Positions 15,962 to 24,424 of a stretch of 64,000 nt of DNA are shown piece after piece. The stretch lies in NCBI RefSeq assembly GCF_009807035.1, contig NZ_WUBI01000004.1, positions 372,001 to 436,000 on the forward strand, in the 5' to 3' direction. The notes under the pieces were generated by a model, which saw nothing but the letters and a program-made list of their open reading frames with translations, had not been told where the DNA came from and ran no database searches. This DNA comes from Paenibacillus dendrobii (GTDB lineage Bacteria; Bacillota; Bacilli; Paenibacillales; Paenibacillaceae). Position 1 is the first letter of the stretch; each line of letters begins with the position of its first letter. The position numbers and the translations under genes are program-made.

Positions 15962-17734
15962 TTATTTCGTTTCGATGATCAGCGGAACAAGCTGCTGCTT
16001 ATCTACATCCACCAGACCCAGGTCTGTGATCTTCGCTTGCGGGATGACCGGAAGCGTGACGACGATCATGCGGTGGATCGGGTTTTTGCCCGGCATGATC
16101 TCAGCCTGGATGATATCGATGAATTCCTTGATCTTCGGAGCAAAGGTTTCGCCTTCTTCCAGGCTCATGATTCCCGCGAGTGGAAGCGACAGGAATGCAA
16201 TCACTTTACCGTCCTTGACGGCAATCATGCCGCCATGACGTTTGCGAAGCTCATTGGCTGCGATAACCATATCTTCCGTATTCACGCCGAGCACGGTCAG
16301 ATGATGGCTGTCATGGGCAACGGTGGTTGCCACGGCACCCGCGATGATGCCGAAACCTGCGAGCAATCCGAGTGCCTTGTTGTCGTTCAGTCCATGACGG
16401 TGCCAGACGGCCACGCGGTTCAGCGGTCCCTTGTGCCCATCATAGCTTTCCGGAACAAGCTGTCCGTCTTTTACCGGAAGTACGGTTTCAATGAATCCCG
16501 TTGGCAGACCTGGCGCAAAATCATATTCGATCACACGAACACGTGCCTCAGAAGCATGGGCATCTTCGACATGGAGATGCAGATCCTCTTCATGGATTTC
16601 AGGCAAATGAACGGTTTGCAGATATTCCTGCGGAGGCTCCAGATGCTGCTGGCGCTCTGTCAGCTTGCCTTCCGCAACGATGGTCTTGCCTCCGATAAAT
16701 ACGTCGGATACATTCATGGATTCGAGTGCATCGACGAGCACGATATCCGCGAGACGTCCCGGTGCAATGGCTCCGATATCCTTGCGGTTCAAGCGGTTGG
16801 CAGCATTCAGTGTTGCGTAACGGATCGCATCTACAGCCGGAATGCCTTCCTCGATGGCGCGTACTACCACATGGTTGATATGCCCGCGTTCGATCAGATC
16901 GGAAGCCAGAACGTCATCCGTACACAGGGTTACGTTAGGGAGATAACCTTTGCCGACGATGGCTTTGGCTACTTCCGCCATATTGAGGGAGAAGGAGCTT
17001 TCACGGATATCCACGATCATGCCGGCACGAAGCTTCGCAATCGCTTCTTCCATCGTACGGCATTCATGGTCGGAATCGGGACCTGCCACGAGATAAGCGG
17101 ACAATTCGCGCCCAACCACGGTTGGTGCATGTCCTTGTGGGATCTTGCCAGCGCGTTCATTCGCTTCAAGGATGCCCATCATGCGCGGGTCTTCGTGGAT
17201 GACCCCATGATAGTTCATCACTTCGGCAATGCCGTCGATTCCATCCCAGGTCAGCATGCGTTCAATGACCTCAGGCGTGAATTCGGCACCAGCGGTTTCA
17301 ACGGCCGGCGCGGACGGTACACAGGAAGGTGCCAGCGTCATGACGCGCAGATCAAGCACCTTGCTGGCTTCGACCATGTAGCGAACGCCTTCTTCGCCGA
17401 GAATGTTTCCAATCTCATGCGGATCGGTGACGATCAGTGTAGTTCCGTGAGGCAGCACGGTCTCAGCGTAATGAGCCGGTGTCAACATGCTGCTCTCAAT
17501 GTGCAAATGCGTGTCGATAAGTCCCGGCACGGCGAATTTGCCTTGTCCGTCAATGGTTTTCAGTGCTTCAAGCTCGGTTTCACCGGGTGCGGTGACGTGG
17601 ACGATGGTACCATCTACGATGCCGATAGCTGCCGGATAAATTTCTCCGGTGAATACGTTGACCAACTGGATATTATTAATAGCCAGATCTAATGGATGAT
17701 CGCCGCGTGCTGCGGCAATAAGTTTGCGGTTCAT
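15962..17734 (-). CDS. ade: Adenine deaminase
   Basis: The 590-aa amidohydrolase converts adenine to hypoxanthine and ammonia in purine salvage. It has GLIDTHLHIESSML, the metal-binding HxH strand of the family, TDPHEIGNILG, EVMNYHGVIHEDPRM, GHAPTVVGRELSAYL, TLCTDDVLASDL and a C-terminal ADE-type domain (TVAHDSHHLTVLGVN, KRHGGMIAV). Length matches the Bacillus enzyme. It follows the permease gene by 24 nt on the same strand, forming an uptake-plus-deamination operon controlled from the PurR-box promoter upstream of the permease. Confidence 0.95.
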   Translation of the reverse strand: MNRKLIAAARGDHPLDLAINNIQLVNVFTGEIYPAAIGIVDGTIVHVTAPGETELEALKTIDGQGKFAVPGLIDTHLHIESSMLTPAHYAETVLPHGTTLIVTDPHEIGNILGEEGVRYMVEASKVLDLRVMTLAPSCVPSAPAVETAGAEFTPEVIERMLTWDGIDGIAEVMNYHGVIHEDPRMMGILEANERAGKIPQGHAPTVVGRELSAYLVAGPDSDHECRTMEEAIAKLRAGMIVDIRESSFSLNMAEVAKAIVGKGYLPNVTLCTDDVLASDLIERGHINHVVVRAIEEGIPAVDAIRYATLNAANRLNRKDIGAIAPGRLADIVLVDALESMNVSDVFIGGKTIVAEGKLTERQQHLEPPQEYLQTVHLPEIHEEDLHLHVEDAHASEARVRVIEYDFAPGLPTGFIETVLPVKDGQLVPESYDGHKGPLNRVAVWHRHGLNDNKALGLLAGFGIIAGAVATTVAHDSHHLTVLGVNTEDMVIAANELRKRHGGMIAVKDGKVIAFLSLPLAGIMSLEEGETFAPKIKEFIDIIQAEIMPGKNPIHRMIVVTLPVIPQAKITDLGLVDVDKQQLVPLIIETK

Positions 17735-17758
17735 GTTGATCGATCTCCTTATTCCAGA

Positions 17759-19081
17759 TTATTTTAACCAGAGGTAGTAAACGAGCGGAATGCAGAGTAT
17801 CCACAGTCCGATATGGATGTCGCGGAATTTACCCATAAATACTTTGATGATGACATAAGACAAGATGCCGAATACAATCCCGTTAGCCAAGCTGAACGTA
17901 AGCCCGGCAGCAATAACGGTAAGCAGCGCCGGAAGGGATTCTTCCCATTCGTCCATATTAATATTCTTCAGCGTTGCCAGCATGGACAAGCCGATAACAA
18001 TTAGTGCAGGCGCCGTTGCCGCACTTGGAATTAACAGAATGATCGGCGTAATGAAAAGAGCAAGCAGGAATACGATCCCGGTGGTGACAGCCGTAAGGCC
18101 TGTACGTCCACCAGCTTCAACACCACTGGCCGATTCAATGTACGTGGTAATGGTGGTTTGCCCCATAAGCGCACCGCCCACTGTCGCAACGCCGTCAACG
18201 ATAAATGGTTTCTTGATATCGGGCAGGTTGCCTTCTTTATCTAACAAATTCGCCTTTGCGCCTACGCCAAGGACTGTACCCATCGTAGAGAAGAATTCGC
18301 CCGTAAAGAAGGTGAACAATAGTGGGAAGAACGCAAGCTTCAGTGCGCCTGGAATGTCAGCCTGGAACATAATGGACGACGGGTTAGGCGGCAGTGAGAA
18401 TAGATCGGCAAAAGAATGCGGAAGCTTGGTGATACCCATTGGAATACCGATGATCGATGTAATAAGGATACCAATGAATACAGCAGCTTTCAATTTGCGG
18501 GCCATGAGCCCGATGATGATAACCAGTCCGATGACGGACAGCAGCACCGTTGGCGAATGCAGGCTGCCCAGCGTTAATGTGCCGGTTTTATTTTGAACAA
18601 TGAGTTTGGCGTTCGAAAAGCCGGTACCGATGATGAACAATCCGACGGCCGCCCCAATGGCATGTTTGATATTTTTCGGAATAATGTGGGATATCGTCTC
18701 GCGTAATCCCAGGAACGTAAGCAGTAGGAAGAGCACGCCTGAGATGAAAATCATGCCGAGGCCTTGCTGCCAAGTAGCCAGTCCAGCCGCTACAATACTA
18801 TAGGCAAAAAACGCGTTTCCACCCATACCTGGCGCTACCGCGAAAGGGCGTTTGGCATAAAGCCCCATAATGATGCTGAAGAGGCCGGATGCAATCAGTA
18901 CGGTAACCATAACGGCACCTTGATCCATGCCTGCGGCTTTCATGAGGTCAGGTTGAACCACGATGATGTAAGCCATCGTAACGAAGGTAGTAAGACCCGC
19001 GATAATCTCAGTCTTGACATTCGTTTGGTGCTGGCTGAGCTTAAAGAAACGATCTAACCAGGATGAATTCGTGTTGTTCAT
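17759..19081 (-). CDS. pbuG: Guanine/hypoxanthine permease (NCS2, PbuG/AzgA type)
   Basis: The 440-aa protein has about 12-14 membrane segments. Its start, SSWLDRFFKLSQHQTNVKTE, then IAGLTTFVTMAYIIVVQPDL and VAPGMGGNAFFAYSIV are characteristic of the PbuG/AzgA branch, as is TTITTYIESASGVEAGGRTG. It should import guanine or hypoxanthine by proton symport. It heads the operon with adenine deaminase. Its 5' region holds two inverted PurR boxes; I looked for the conserved loops of a purine riboswitch on this strand and did not see them. Confidence 0.93.
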   Translation of the reverse strand: MNNTNSSWLDRFFKLSQHQTNVKTEIIAGLTTFVTMAYIIVVQPDLMKAAGMDQGAVMVTVLIASGLFSIIMGLYAKRPFAVAPGMGGNAFFAYSIVAAGLATWQQGLGMIFISGVLFLLLTFLGLRETISHIIPKNIKHAIGAAVGLFIIGTGFSNAKLIVQNKTGTLTLGSLHSPTVLLSVIGLVIIIGLMARKLKAAVFIGILITSIIGIPMGITKLPHSFADLFSLPPNPSSIMFQADIPGALKLAFFPLLFTFFTGEFFSTMGTVLGVGAKANLLDKEGNLPDIKKPFIVDGVATVGGALMGQTTITTYIESASGVEAGGRTGLTAVTTGIVFLLALFITPIILLIPSAATAPALIVIGLSMLATLKNINMDEWEESLPALLTVIAAGLTFSLANGIVFGILSYVIIKVFMGKFRDIHIGLWILCIPLVYYLWLK

Positions 19082-19132
19082 GATTGCTAGAGGACTCCTT
19101 TTCGTCTTGTGTTTACGTTATTGTGCCCTGTA

Positions 19133-19211
19133 ACTATAACATGTACTTTTCGAAACCGTCAAAGCCAAAAGCGAACTTTGTATAAATAAACAAACATGAA
19201 TGTTCGTATTT
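19133..19211 (-). promoter_or_regulatory. PurR-controlled promoter of the pbuG-ade operon
   Basis: On the minus strand TTGACG (19157-19162) and TATAGT (19133-19138) are 18 bp apart. Upstream lie AAATACGAACATT (19199-19211) and AAAGTTCGCTTTT (19167-19179), each 12 of 13 to the B. subtilis PurBox (AWWWCCGAACWWT) and in inverted orientation, 19 bp apart. Two inverted PurBoxes are what a PurR dimer binds. The boxes also lie within 200 bp of the divergent amidohydrolase gene. Confidence 0.78.
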
Positions 19212-19356
19212 ACAGAAATCGTAAATGCTGAGGCAAGAGAAGATTGAACCCGGATTATCCATAGAAATTTGCTCGCGGCAGTGATATGGTGTATAGAAGT
19301 GAGGATGATTTTACAGGAAATCTGGCGCGCCAGAAAAAGATTGGAGCTAAGCAGAT

Positions 19357-20571
19357 ATGCAGATGACAGAAGAACTTATTCAGTGGTTAGGTACTATAGG
19401 TTCAGACTCGGATGGCGGGGTAACCCGTCTTTTATATACGCCTTCATGGAAGGAGGCGCAGGAAGCATTGGCGGCTAAAATGGAATCGCTTGGCCTGCAG
19501 GCTTATTTTGACGATGCGGGGAATCTGTGTGGACGTCTGCAAGGAACCGATGCCGATTGTTCGTGTATTTTAACAGGTTCACATGTCGACACGGTACAGC
19601 GTGGGGGTAAATACGACGGAGCGTATGGCATAGTGGCCGGAATCACAGCATTGTCGCGTCTTCGCGAGCGTTACGGCGCGCCGAAGAAGAGCATTGAAGT
19701 GGTGGCTTTTTGTGAAGAAGAGGGCAGTCGTTTCCCTTACAATTATTGGGGTTCAACTTTCATGACCGGAGCCGCGACGTATCAAGATATCGAACAAGCA
19801 CGGGATCAGAAGGGGATACCGTTCATGACAGCGATGGAAGAGGCCGGATTCGGTCCGGGAACTCACGGGCGGGGTCTACGCGAGGACATTGAGACCTTTA
19901 TCGAGCTTCATGTGGAGCAGGGGGCAATTCTGGAGCAGGAGCAGCAGTCGATCGGCATTGTGGAGCAGATTGTGGGTCTGCAGCGTTACACGGTTCGGGT
20001 TCAAGGAGAAGCCAATCACGCAGGTACAACGCCGATGGTTTACCGGAAGGATGCTATTCGGACCGCAAGCGAGATGGTCATTGCCATCATGAACAAGACG
20101 GAAGAGATGGGTGCTCCGCTGGTCGCGACCGTAGGACAGATGGAGCTAATACCGAACACGCCCAACGTCATTCCGGGACAAGTGAACTTCACCATTGATG
20201 TTCGCCATCCCGATGGAAGCGTTCTGGATGGCGCTTGCCAGCAATTGGTGGATACCGTTCGTTCAATTGCTACGCAGCAAGGCCGGGAAGTGGGGATCGA
20301 ACGATGGATGAACGTTGCGCCAATTGCCATGGATTCGGCACTGACGGATGCAATTGAGGATATTTGTCAACAGCAGGAGCTGTCCTACCGCCGGATGCCA
20401 AGCGGAGCAGGACATGACGCTCAGATATTCGCCTCGTATTGCCGTACGGCGATGGTATTCGTACCCAGCCGAGGCGGCATCAGTCACTCCCCTCTGGAAT
20501 ATACAGAGCCGCAGCAACTGGAAGATGGCGTTCGCGTGCTCACGGACTTGCTGTATAAGCTTGCGTACTAA
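19357..20571 (+). CDS. M20-family amidohydrolase (allantoate deiminase / N-carbamoyl amino acid hydrolase type)
   Basis: The 404-aa zinc hydrolase carries LTGSHVDTVQRGGKYDGAYG (first His and bridging Asp), FCEEEGSRF (catalytic Glu and metal Glu), ELHVEQGAILE, the lid-domain stretch GEANHAGTTPM, and the last ligand region PSGAGHDAQIFA. These are the signatures of the AllC/PucF and HyuC/AmaB group, which cleave ureido compounds. The neighbouring purine genes favour allantoate amidohydrolase (PucF-like), but N-carbamoyl-L-amino acid hydrolase is possible, because family members are hard to tell apart. GGAG lies 10 nt before the ATG. It is divergent from pbuG and ends at a strong bidirectional terminator. 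Confidence 0.88.
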   Translation: MQMTEELIQWLGTIGSDSDGGVTRLLYTPSWKEAQEALAAKMESLGLQAYFDDAGNLCGRLQGTDADCSCILTGSHVDTVQRGGKYDGAYGIVAGITALSRLRERYGAPKKSIEVVAFCEEEGSRFPYNYWGSTFMTGAATYQDIEQARDQKGIPFMTAMEEAGFGPGTHGRGLREDIETFIELHVEQGAILEQEQQSIGIVEQIVGLQRYTVRVQGEANHAGTTPMVYRKDAIRTASEMVIAIMNKTEEMGAPLVATVGQMELIPNTPNVIPGQVNFTIDVRHPDGSVLDGACQQLVDTVRSIATQQGREVGIERWMNVAPIAMDSALTDAIEDICQQQELSYRRMPSGAGHDAQIFASYCRTAMVFVPSRGGISHSPLEYTEPQQLEDGVRVLTDLLYKLAY

Positions 20572-20626
20572 CCCGGAACTCAAGTGTTGCGTACGTGAAT
20601 CCCTGAATAGAGACAAGCCGGAAAAA

Positions 20627-20666
20627 GGCAGACCTGATGGAGAATTCCATCGGTCTGCCTTTTTTT
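20627..20666. terminator. Bidirectional terminator between the amidohydrolase and GH130 genes
   Basis: GGCAGACC (20627-20634) pairs with GGTCTGCC (20652-20659), continued inward by GATGGA/TCCATC, and runs into seven T on the plus side. The minus side gives GCCTTTTTCC. Confidence 0.92.
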
Positions 20667-20679
20667 GTGCAGTGGAGCT

Positions 20680-21858
20680 TTATTTCGCAACTTGCAGATT
20701 GCGTTCAACCAGCTCCAGACGCTGCTGAACACAAGCGTAGGAACGAAGAGGATCTTCCGGTGTATTCATCACATAGTCGAGCAGCTGCCCCACGGTCGTT
20801 GTTGCCACATGTACCCGTGTATCCGAGGATGCATAGTAGATATAGACCTCCCCATTGTCACGGGCAATGACGCCGTTGCAGAAGACCACGTTGGACACGT
20901 CGCCGACACGCTCCTCGCCCTCTGGCGCAATGAAGTGACCTCCTGGGGCATGGGTAACGCGGTAAGGCTCATTCAAGTCAGACAGGAAGGCATACAGCAC
21001 GTAACGCAGCCCTGCAGCAGTGTTGCGTACGCCGTGCGCGATGTGCAGCCAACCCTTTTCGGTTTTGATCGGAGCGGGTCCCTGTCCGTTCTTCACTTCC
21101 TTGATGGTGTGGTAGTACCGCTCATCGATGATGATCTCGTGCTCGATAACGGCCTGTTCAATCGACTCCGACAAGCCCCAACCGATGCCGCCGCCTGAGC
21201 CTGTATCAATGAATCCATCTTGCGGACGGGTATAAAATGCGTATTTGCCGTCCACGAATTCCGGATGCAGCACAACGTTGCGCTGCTGCGGCGAGCTCGT
21301 CTTCAAATCGGCCAGGCGCTCCCAGTTGATCAGGTCCTTCGTACGGGCAATGCCGCACTGGGCGACAGCGCTGGACAGATCACCGCGGGGGGCATCCGGG
21401 TCCTTGCGCTCCGTGCAGAATAAGCCGTAAATATAGCCGTCCTCATGTTGCACGAGACGCATATCGTACACGTTAATGTCCGGATTCTCGGTCTCCGGCA
21501 TCACGACGGGACGATCCCAGAAGCGGAAGCCATCTACGCCGTTATCGCTCTCTGCTACCGCAAAAAAGGATTTGCGGTCAACGCCCTCTACCCGGGCCAT
21601 CAAGTAAAATTTGCCGCCAAGCTCGATCGCACCAGGGTTGAACACGCCATTTACGCCTATCCGCTCCATGAAATAGGGATTGGTCGCTGCGGAGAAATCA
21701 TATTTCCAGATCAGCGGGGCATGCTCGGCGGTCAAAACCGGATATTTGTAACGGTCGTAAATGCCGTTGCCATCAGGCGATTTTGGATTGGGACGGGCGA
21801 TTAGTGCCTCATAACGTTCTGTCAGCTGTTTCTTGCGTTCTTCGAAAATTCCGTTCAT
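20680..21858 (-). CDS. GH130 phosphorylase (4-O-beta-mannosyl-glucose phosphorylase type)
   Basis: The 392-aa protein matches the GH130_1 group: [20 protein letters not shown] near the start, [20 protein letters not shown], and NINVYDMRL-like sequence [11 protein letters not shown] whose Asp (about 132) aligns with the proposed catalytic acid of the Bacteroides fragilis enzyme. It phosphorolyses mannosyl-glucose to mannose-1-phosphate and glucose. It is the last gene of the GH113-epimerase-GH130 operon, which supplies exactly this substrate. The ATG at 21858 follows GAGAGGAAG; the frame is open for 18 more codons but without a ribosome site. A related GH130 specificity (mannooligosaccharide phosphorylase) cannot be excluded. 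Confidence 0.9.
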   Translation of the reverse strand: MNGIFEERKKQLTERYEALIARPNPKSPDGNGIYDRYKYPVLTAEHAPLIWKYDFSAATNPYFMERIGVNGVFNPGAIELGGKFYLMARVEGVDRKSFFAVAESDNGVDGFRFWDRPVVMPETENPDINVYDMRLVQHEDGYIYGLFCTERKDPDAPRGDLSSAVAQCGIARTKDLINWERLADLKTSSPQQRNVVLHPEFVDGKYAFYTRPQDGFIDTGSGGGIGWGLSESIEQAVIEHEIIIDERYYHTIKEVKNGQGPAPIKTEKGWLHIAHGVRNTAAGLRYVLYAFLSDLNEPYRVTHAPGGHFIAPEGEERVGDVSNVVFCNGVIARDNGEVYIYYASSDTRVHVATTTVGQLLDYVMNTPEDPLRSYACVQQRLELVERNLQVAK

Positions 21859-21912
21859 TGCGCTTCTTCCTCTCAAAGTTAGGATAATAGGAGAATATTC
21901 ATTCCAATTCAA

Positions 21913-23112
21913 TTAACTAAGACGTTCAATCATTTCCATGCAGGCCCGGCCATTATGATAAGGGCATTTCCAGGCACTGACCTTCGGCTGATCCCGGTTT
22001 GGCCGGCCTTTGCGGTCGGCGTTCCAGAACCATTCCCCATACTCATGATCGATGATGCTCTGCCCAATGAACTGCCAGGAGCGGAGGGAAGCCTCGCGGA
22101 ATTTAATGTCGCCTGTCAGCTGATACGCATTATAGAAACCGACCATGGCTTCAGCCTGCGGCCACCAGTCTTTACGGGTATCGATGTATCCGCTGGCATT
22201 GGCCTCGTTCACCATGCCGCCGTCTTGATCAACGCCCCGGGCCAGCGCATGCTCTGCCATGGATACGGCTGTCTGCTTGACGCGGCTTAGTAATTCTTCA
22301 TCTCCGAGTACTTCCGCGGCCTCGGCCATAAGCCAGCTGCCCTCAATGTCATGTCCGTAGGATATATGATCGGACTTTGCCACCCATGTCTCATCGAAGA
22401 ACAGGAGGAAATGACTTTGATCCGGATGAACGATATGATTCAGAGTTACTTCAATGAGCTCGGTCAGCTGATGATGGAGCCTTGGATCAGGCCATACGCG
22501 GTATAGATTGGTATACGCCTCCAGCACATGCAGATGGGTGTTCATCGACTTTTTTTCGTTCAGATCCTTATCGCTCAGACTGAAATCGCCGGTCTGCTGC
22601 CAACTGCGCGATAGAGCCTCAAGGTACCCTTTGTGCTCGGAATCATAGCTGTACTCTTCCAGCAGGCGAAACAGGTGGATGGCCAGATCCAGTGCTTCCT
22701 CCTGCTGCACTGCCCGATAATACTCGGATAGCGCATAAATGGCGAAGGCTTGACCATATACCTGCTTTTTGTCATTAGACACGCTTCCGTCCGCGTGAAG
22801 CATCCAGAACAGACCACCGTACTCCCGGTCGACGAAATGACGGAGAATATATTGATAAGCACGTGTGGCTGGCTGCAGGTAAGTTTCGTTTCCGTACAGC
22901 CGGTAGGCGGCTGCAAATGTCCATAAAATACGGGCGTTCAGTACCAGGCTTTTGTCCGCATCGTCTCTCACCGTTAAATCCGTCGCGATTTCTCCGAGAA
23001 ATCCGCCATGCTTCTCATCCAGGGCATACTTCATCCAAAAGCCGAGAATATGCTCATGCAGCTCCTTTTCCAGCTCGGATTTCCACGTTTCGGCCTGCGC
23101 CAGGAGATTCAT
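21913..23112 (-). CDS. AGE-family cellobiose/mannobiose 2-epimerase
   Basis: The 399-aa (alpha/alpha)6-barrel protein has the conserved motifs DADKSLVLNARILWTFAAAY, EYGGLFWMLHADGS, KQVYGQAFAIYALSEYY, SYGHDIEGSWLMAEAAEVLG (His about 254) and WKCPYHNGRACMEMI (His about 386), the two His regions used for proton transfer in cellobiose 2-epimerases. The enzyme epimerises the reducing-end sugar of beta-1,4 disaccharides, here most likely mannobiose to mannosyl-glucose for the downstream GH130. Its ATG overlaps the GH113 stop by 4 nt, and GH130 follows, so it is in the middle of a three-gene operon. Simple N-acylglucosamine 2-epimerase is unlikely because of the partners. Confidence 0.9.
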   Translation of the reverse strand: MNLLAQAETWKSELEKELHEHILGFWMKYALDEKHGGFLGEIATDLTVRDDADKSLVLNARILWTFAAAYRLYGNETYLQPATRAYQYILRHFVDREYGGLFWMLHADGSVSNDKKQVYGQAFAIYALSEYYRAVQQEEALDLAIHLFRLLEEYSYDSEHKGYLEALSRSWQQTGDFSLSDKDLNEKKSMNTHLHVLEAYTNLYRVWPDPRLHHQLTELIEVTLNHIVHPDQSHFLLFFDETWVAKSDHISYGHDIEGSWLMAEAAEVLGDEELLSRVKQTAVSMAEHALARGVDQDGGMVNEANASGYIDTRKDWWPQAEAMVGFYNAYQLTGDIKFREASLRSWQFIGQSIIDHEYGEWFWNADRKGRPNRDQPKVSAWKCPYHNGRACMEMIERLS

Positions 23113-24086
23113 GGGGCTTCTCTCCTTTCCGTTTGCTGTATTTTGGTTTCGTAATAGGAGCGGATGACGTGTTCGGCCTTTTTGGCATAAGGACAGTAGT
23201 CATCATTCGCTGCGGCCAGCCCCGGTTCATAGAGAGAAGCTGGCCAATCCCACAGCATGAATCCGGAAATCCAGTCTCGTTGTCCGCAGCTTTGGAACAT
23301 TTGGTTATAATACCGAGCCTGTTCTTCCTCGCTGGGTTCTCCGGCAAGTCCCCAATCATTCGGAATTTGACTCGAACCGGTGCGGCTTGGACAGCCTGCC
23401 TCCATGAAGAAGAAGGGCTTGCCGTGCAGTTTCACGAGCGGTCCAATCCGGTCCAGCTGTTCTTCCCAGCTATCGATTGGATAGTAGCCGCTCGATGAGA
23501 TGATATCGACAGCATCCCACCATTGAACCTGGTTTTCCTGGTACTTATCGCAGTTGTAAGTCACCAGGCCGGAGTATACCTTTCGTACTTCCCGGATGAG
23601 CTGACGCCATTCCAGCTCCCGGCGGTCCGTCTGAACCATTTCGCAGCCGATGCACAGCATCTCGCAGCCGGTTTCTTCGGCAATCTCGGCGTAGTGGAGG
23701 ATAAAGCGGGTATAGGATGCAAACCAATCGGACCATTTTGGCTCACACGGTACATCCATATCAAAGAAGTTAATATGGGCGCGCCATGTGCCATCCGCGC
23801 AGTTTACCACCGGCTTGAGGCAGACATGAAGACCCAGTGAACGGGCTTCCTGAATTGCCCATCTTACTTCCGCATCCGTTACAGTAGGCTGTTCCCCGAG
23901 GTGAATCTCCGTAGATTGGGCTGTATCCTGGAGAGCCCCCAGTGCAATGGCTGTCCAGTTTACGCCCAGAGCATTCTTCATCTCCTGCATGGAATGAACC
24001 GCCTCCGGTATGTTCCAGGTTCCGCGAATGCCTGTCCAGCCCCAGGTCATCCCGGCGACATATTCGGGCAGTTGCTTTGATTGCAT
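23109..24086 (-). CDS. GH113 beta-1,4-mannanase, intracellular
   Basis: The 325-aa protein lacks a signal peptide. MTWGWTGIRGTW opens the TIM barrel. Glu about 149 in IGCEMV and Glu about 229 in FFFMEAGCPS are the predicted acid/base and nucleophile, at nearly the same positions as in the Alicyclobacillus GH113 mannanase. It should hydrolyse imported manno-oligosaccharides in the cytoplasm. It is first in the operon with the epimerase and GH130 phosphorylase, and divergent from the ABC importer. GH5/GH26 families do not fit the motifs. Confidence 0.88.
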   Translation of the reverse strand: MQSKQLPEYVAGMTWGWTGIRGTWNIPEAVHSMQEMKNALGVNWTAIALGALQDTAQSTEIHLGEQPTVTDAEVRWAIQEARSLGLHVCLKPVVNCADGTWRAHINFFDMDVPCEPKWSDWFASYTRFILHYAEIAEETGCEMLCIGCEMVQTDRRELEWRQLIREVRKVYSGLVTYNCDKYQENQVQWWDAVDIISSSGYYPIDSWEEQLDRIGPLVKLHGKPFFFMEAGCPSRTGSSQIPNDWGLAGEPSEEEQARYYNQMFQSCGQRDWISGFMLWDWPASLYEPGLAAANDDYCPYAKKAEHVIRSYYETKIQQTERREAP

Positions 24087-24109
24087 GTGATATACCCCTT
24101 CTTCCTCAT

Positions 24110-24214
24110 GTTATCATAAACGCGATTTTGTTATCATAACGAGATACCTTTTTTATAATACGAATCCGTAAATATAGCAACCTTTCTCATGTAATTAACT
24201 AGAAAGCGCTTTAA
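24110..24214 (-). promoter_or_regulatory. Promoter and operators of the GH113-epimerase-GH130 operon
   Basis: On the minus strand TTGCTA (24175-24180) and TATAAA (24152-24157) are 17 bp apart. Downstream of the expected start are two copies of GTTATCATAA (24110-24119 and 24130-24139); the second, extended to GTTATCATAAC, is a palindrome around one base. Upstream, AGAAAGCGCTTTAA (24201-24214) matches 12 of 14 positions of the CcpA cre consensus and also the LacI-family core AANCGNTT. Together this suggests a repressor acting at the twin sites plus LacI/CcpA input. Confidence 0.6.
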
Positions 24215-24231
24215 TAGATACGCGTAAACTG

Positions 24232-24354
24232 AAAATACAGACTATTTAATTCCAAATTAGTGAGTGTCTATGTATTGAAATCGCTATATTAAATAAAGTT
24301 ATTATTTTGTTATACATGTCAATTGAAGACTATAAATAAAAATACAGACCATTT
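24232..24354 (+). promoter_or_regulatory. Pair of 16-bp direct repeats, likely activator sites
   Basis: AAAATACAGACTATTT (24232-24247) and AAAATACAGACCATTT (24339-24354) agree at 15 of 16 positions and start 107 bp apart in the divergent mannoside intergenic region. The second ends on the -35 position of the importer promoter (-10 at 24375). This is where an AraC-type response regulator would bind; the orphan regulator at 27695 is the obvious candidate. The rest of the 338-nt gap is AT-rich. Confidence 0.6.
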
Positions 24355-24374
24355 TTTAAGCGGTTTACATGCTC

Positions 24375-24400
24375 TATAATCGATTTTGTAAACGCTAACA
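24375..24400 (+). promoter_or_regulatory. -10 box and perfect CcpA cre site of the importer operon
   Basis: TATAAT at 24375-24380 is followed by TGTAAACGCTAACA (24387-24400), which matches all 14 positions of the cre consensus TGWAANCGNTNWCA. It overlaps the expected transcription start, so CcpA would block transcription in the presence of preferred sugars. No good -35 hexamer is visible, consistent with activator dependence. Confidence 0.82.
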
Positions 24401-24424
24401 AAAATGATATAAGGGGAGAAAACC

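Noticed and set aside
16037-17692. Long plus-strand open frame of about 550 codons
   Set aside because: It is entirely antisense to adenine deaminase, whose motifs are unambiguous; the frame has His-rich, low-complexity composition and no family resemblance.
19082-19356. Purine riboswitch upstream of pbuG
   Set aside because: I looked for the conserved core loops on the minus strand and found none; PurR boxes and a standard promoter explain the region.
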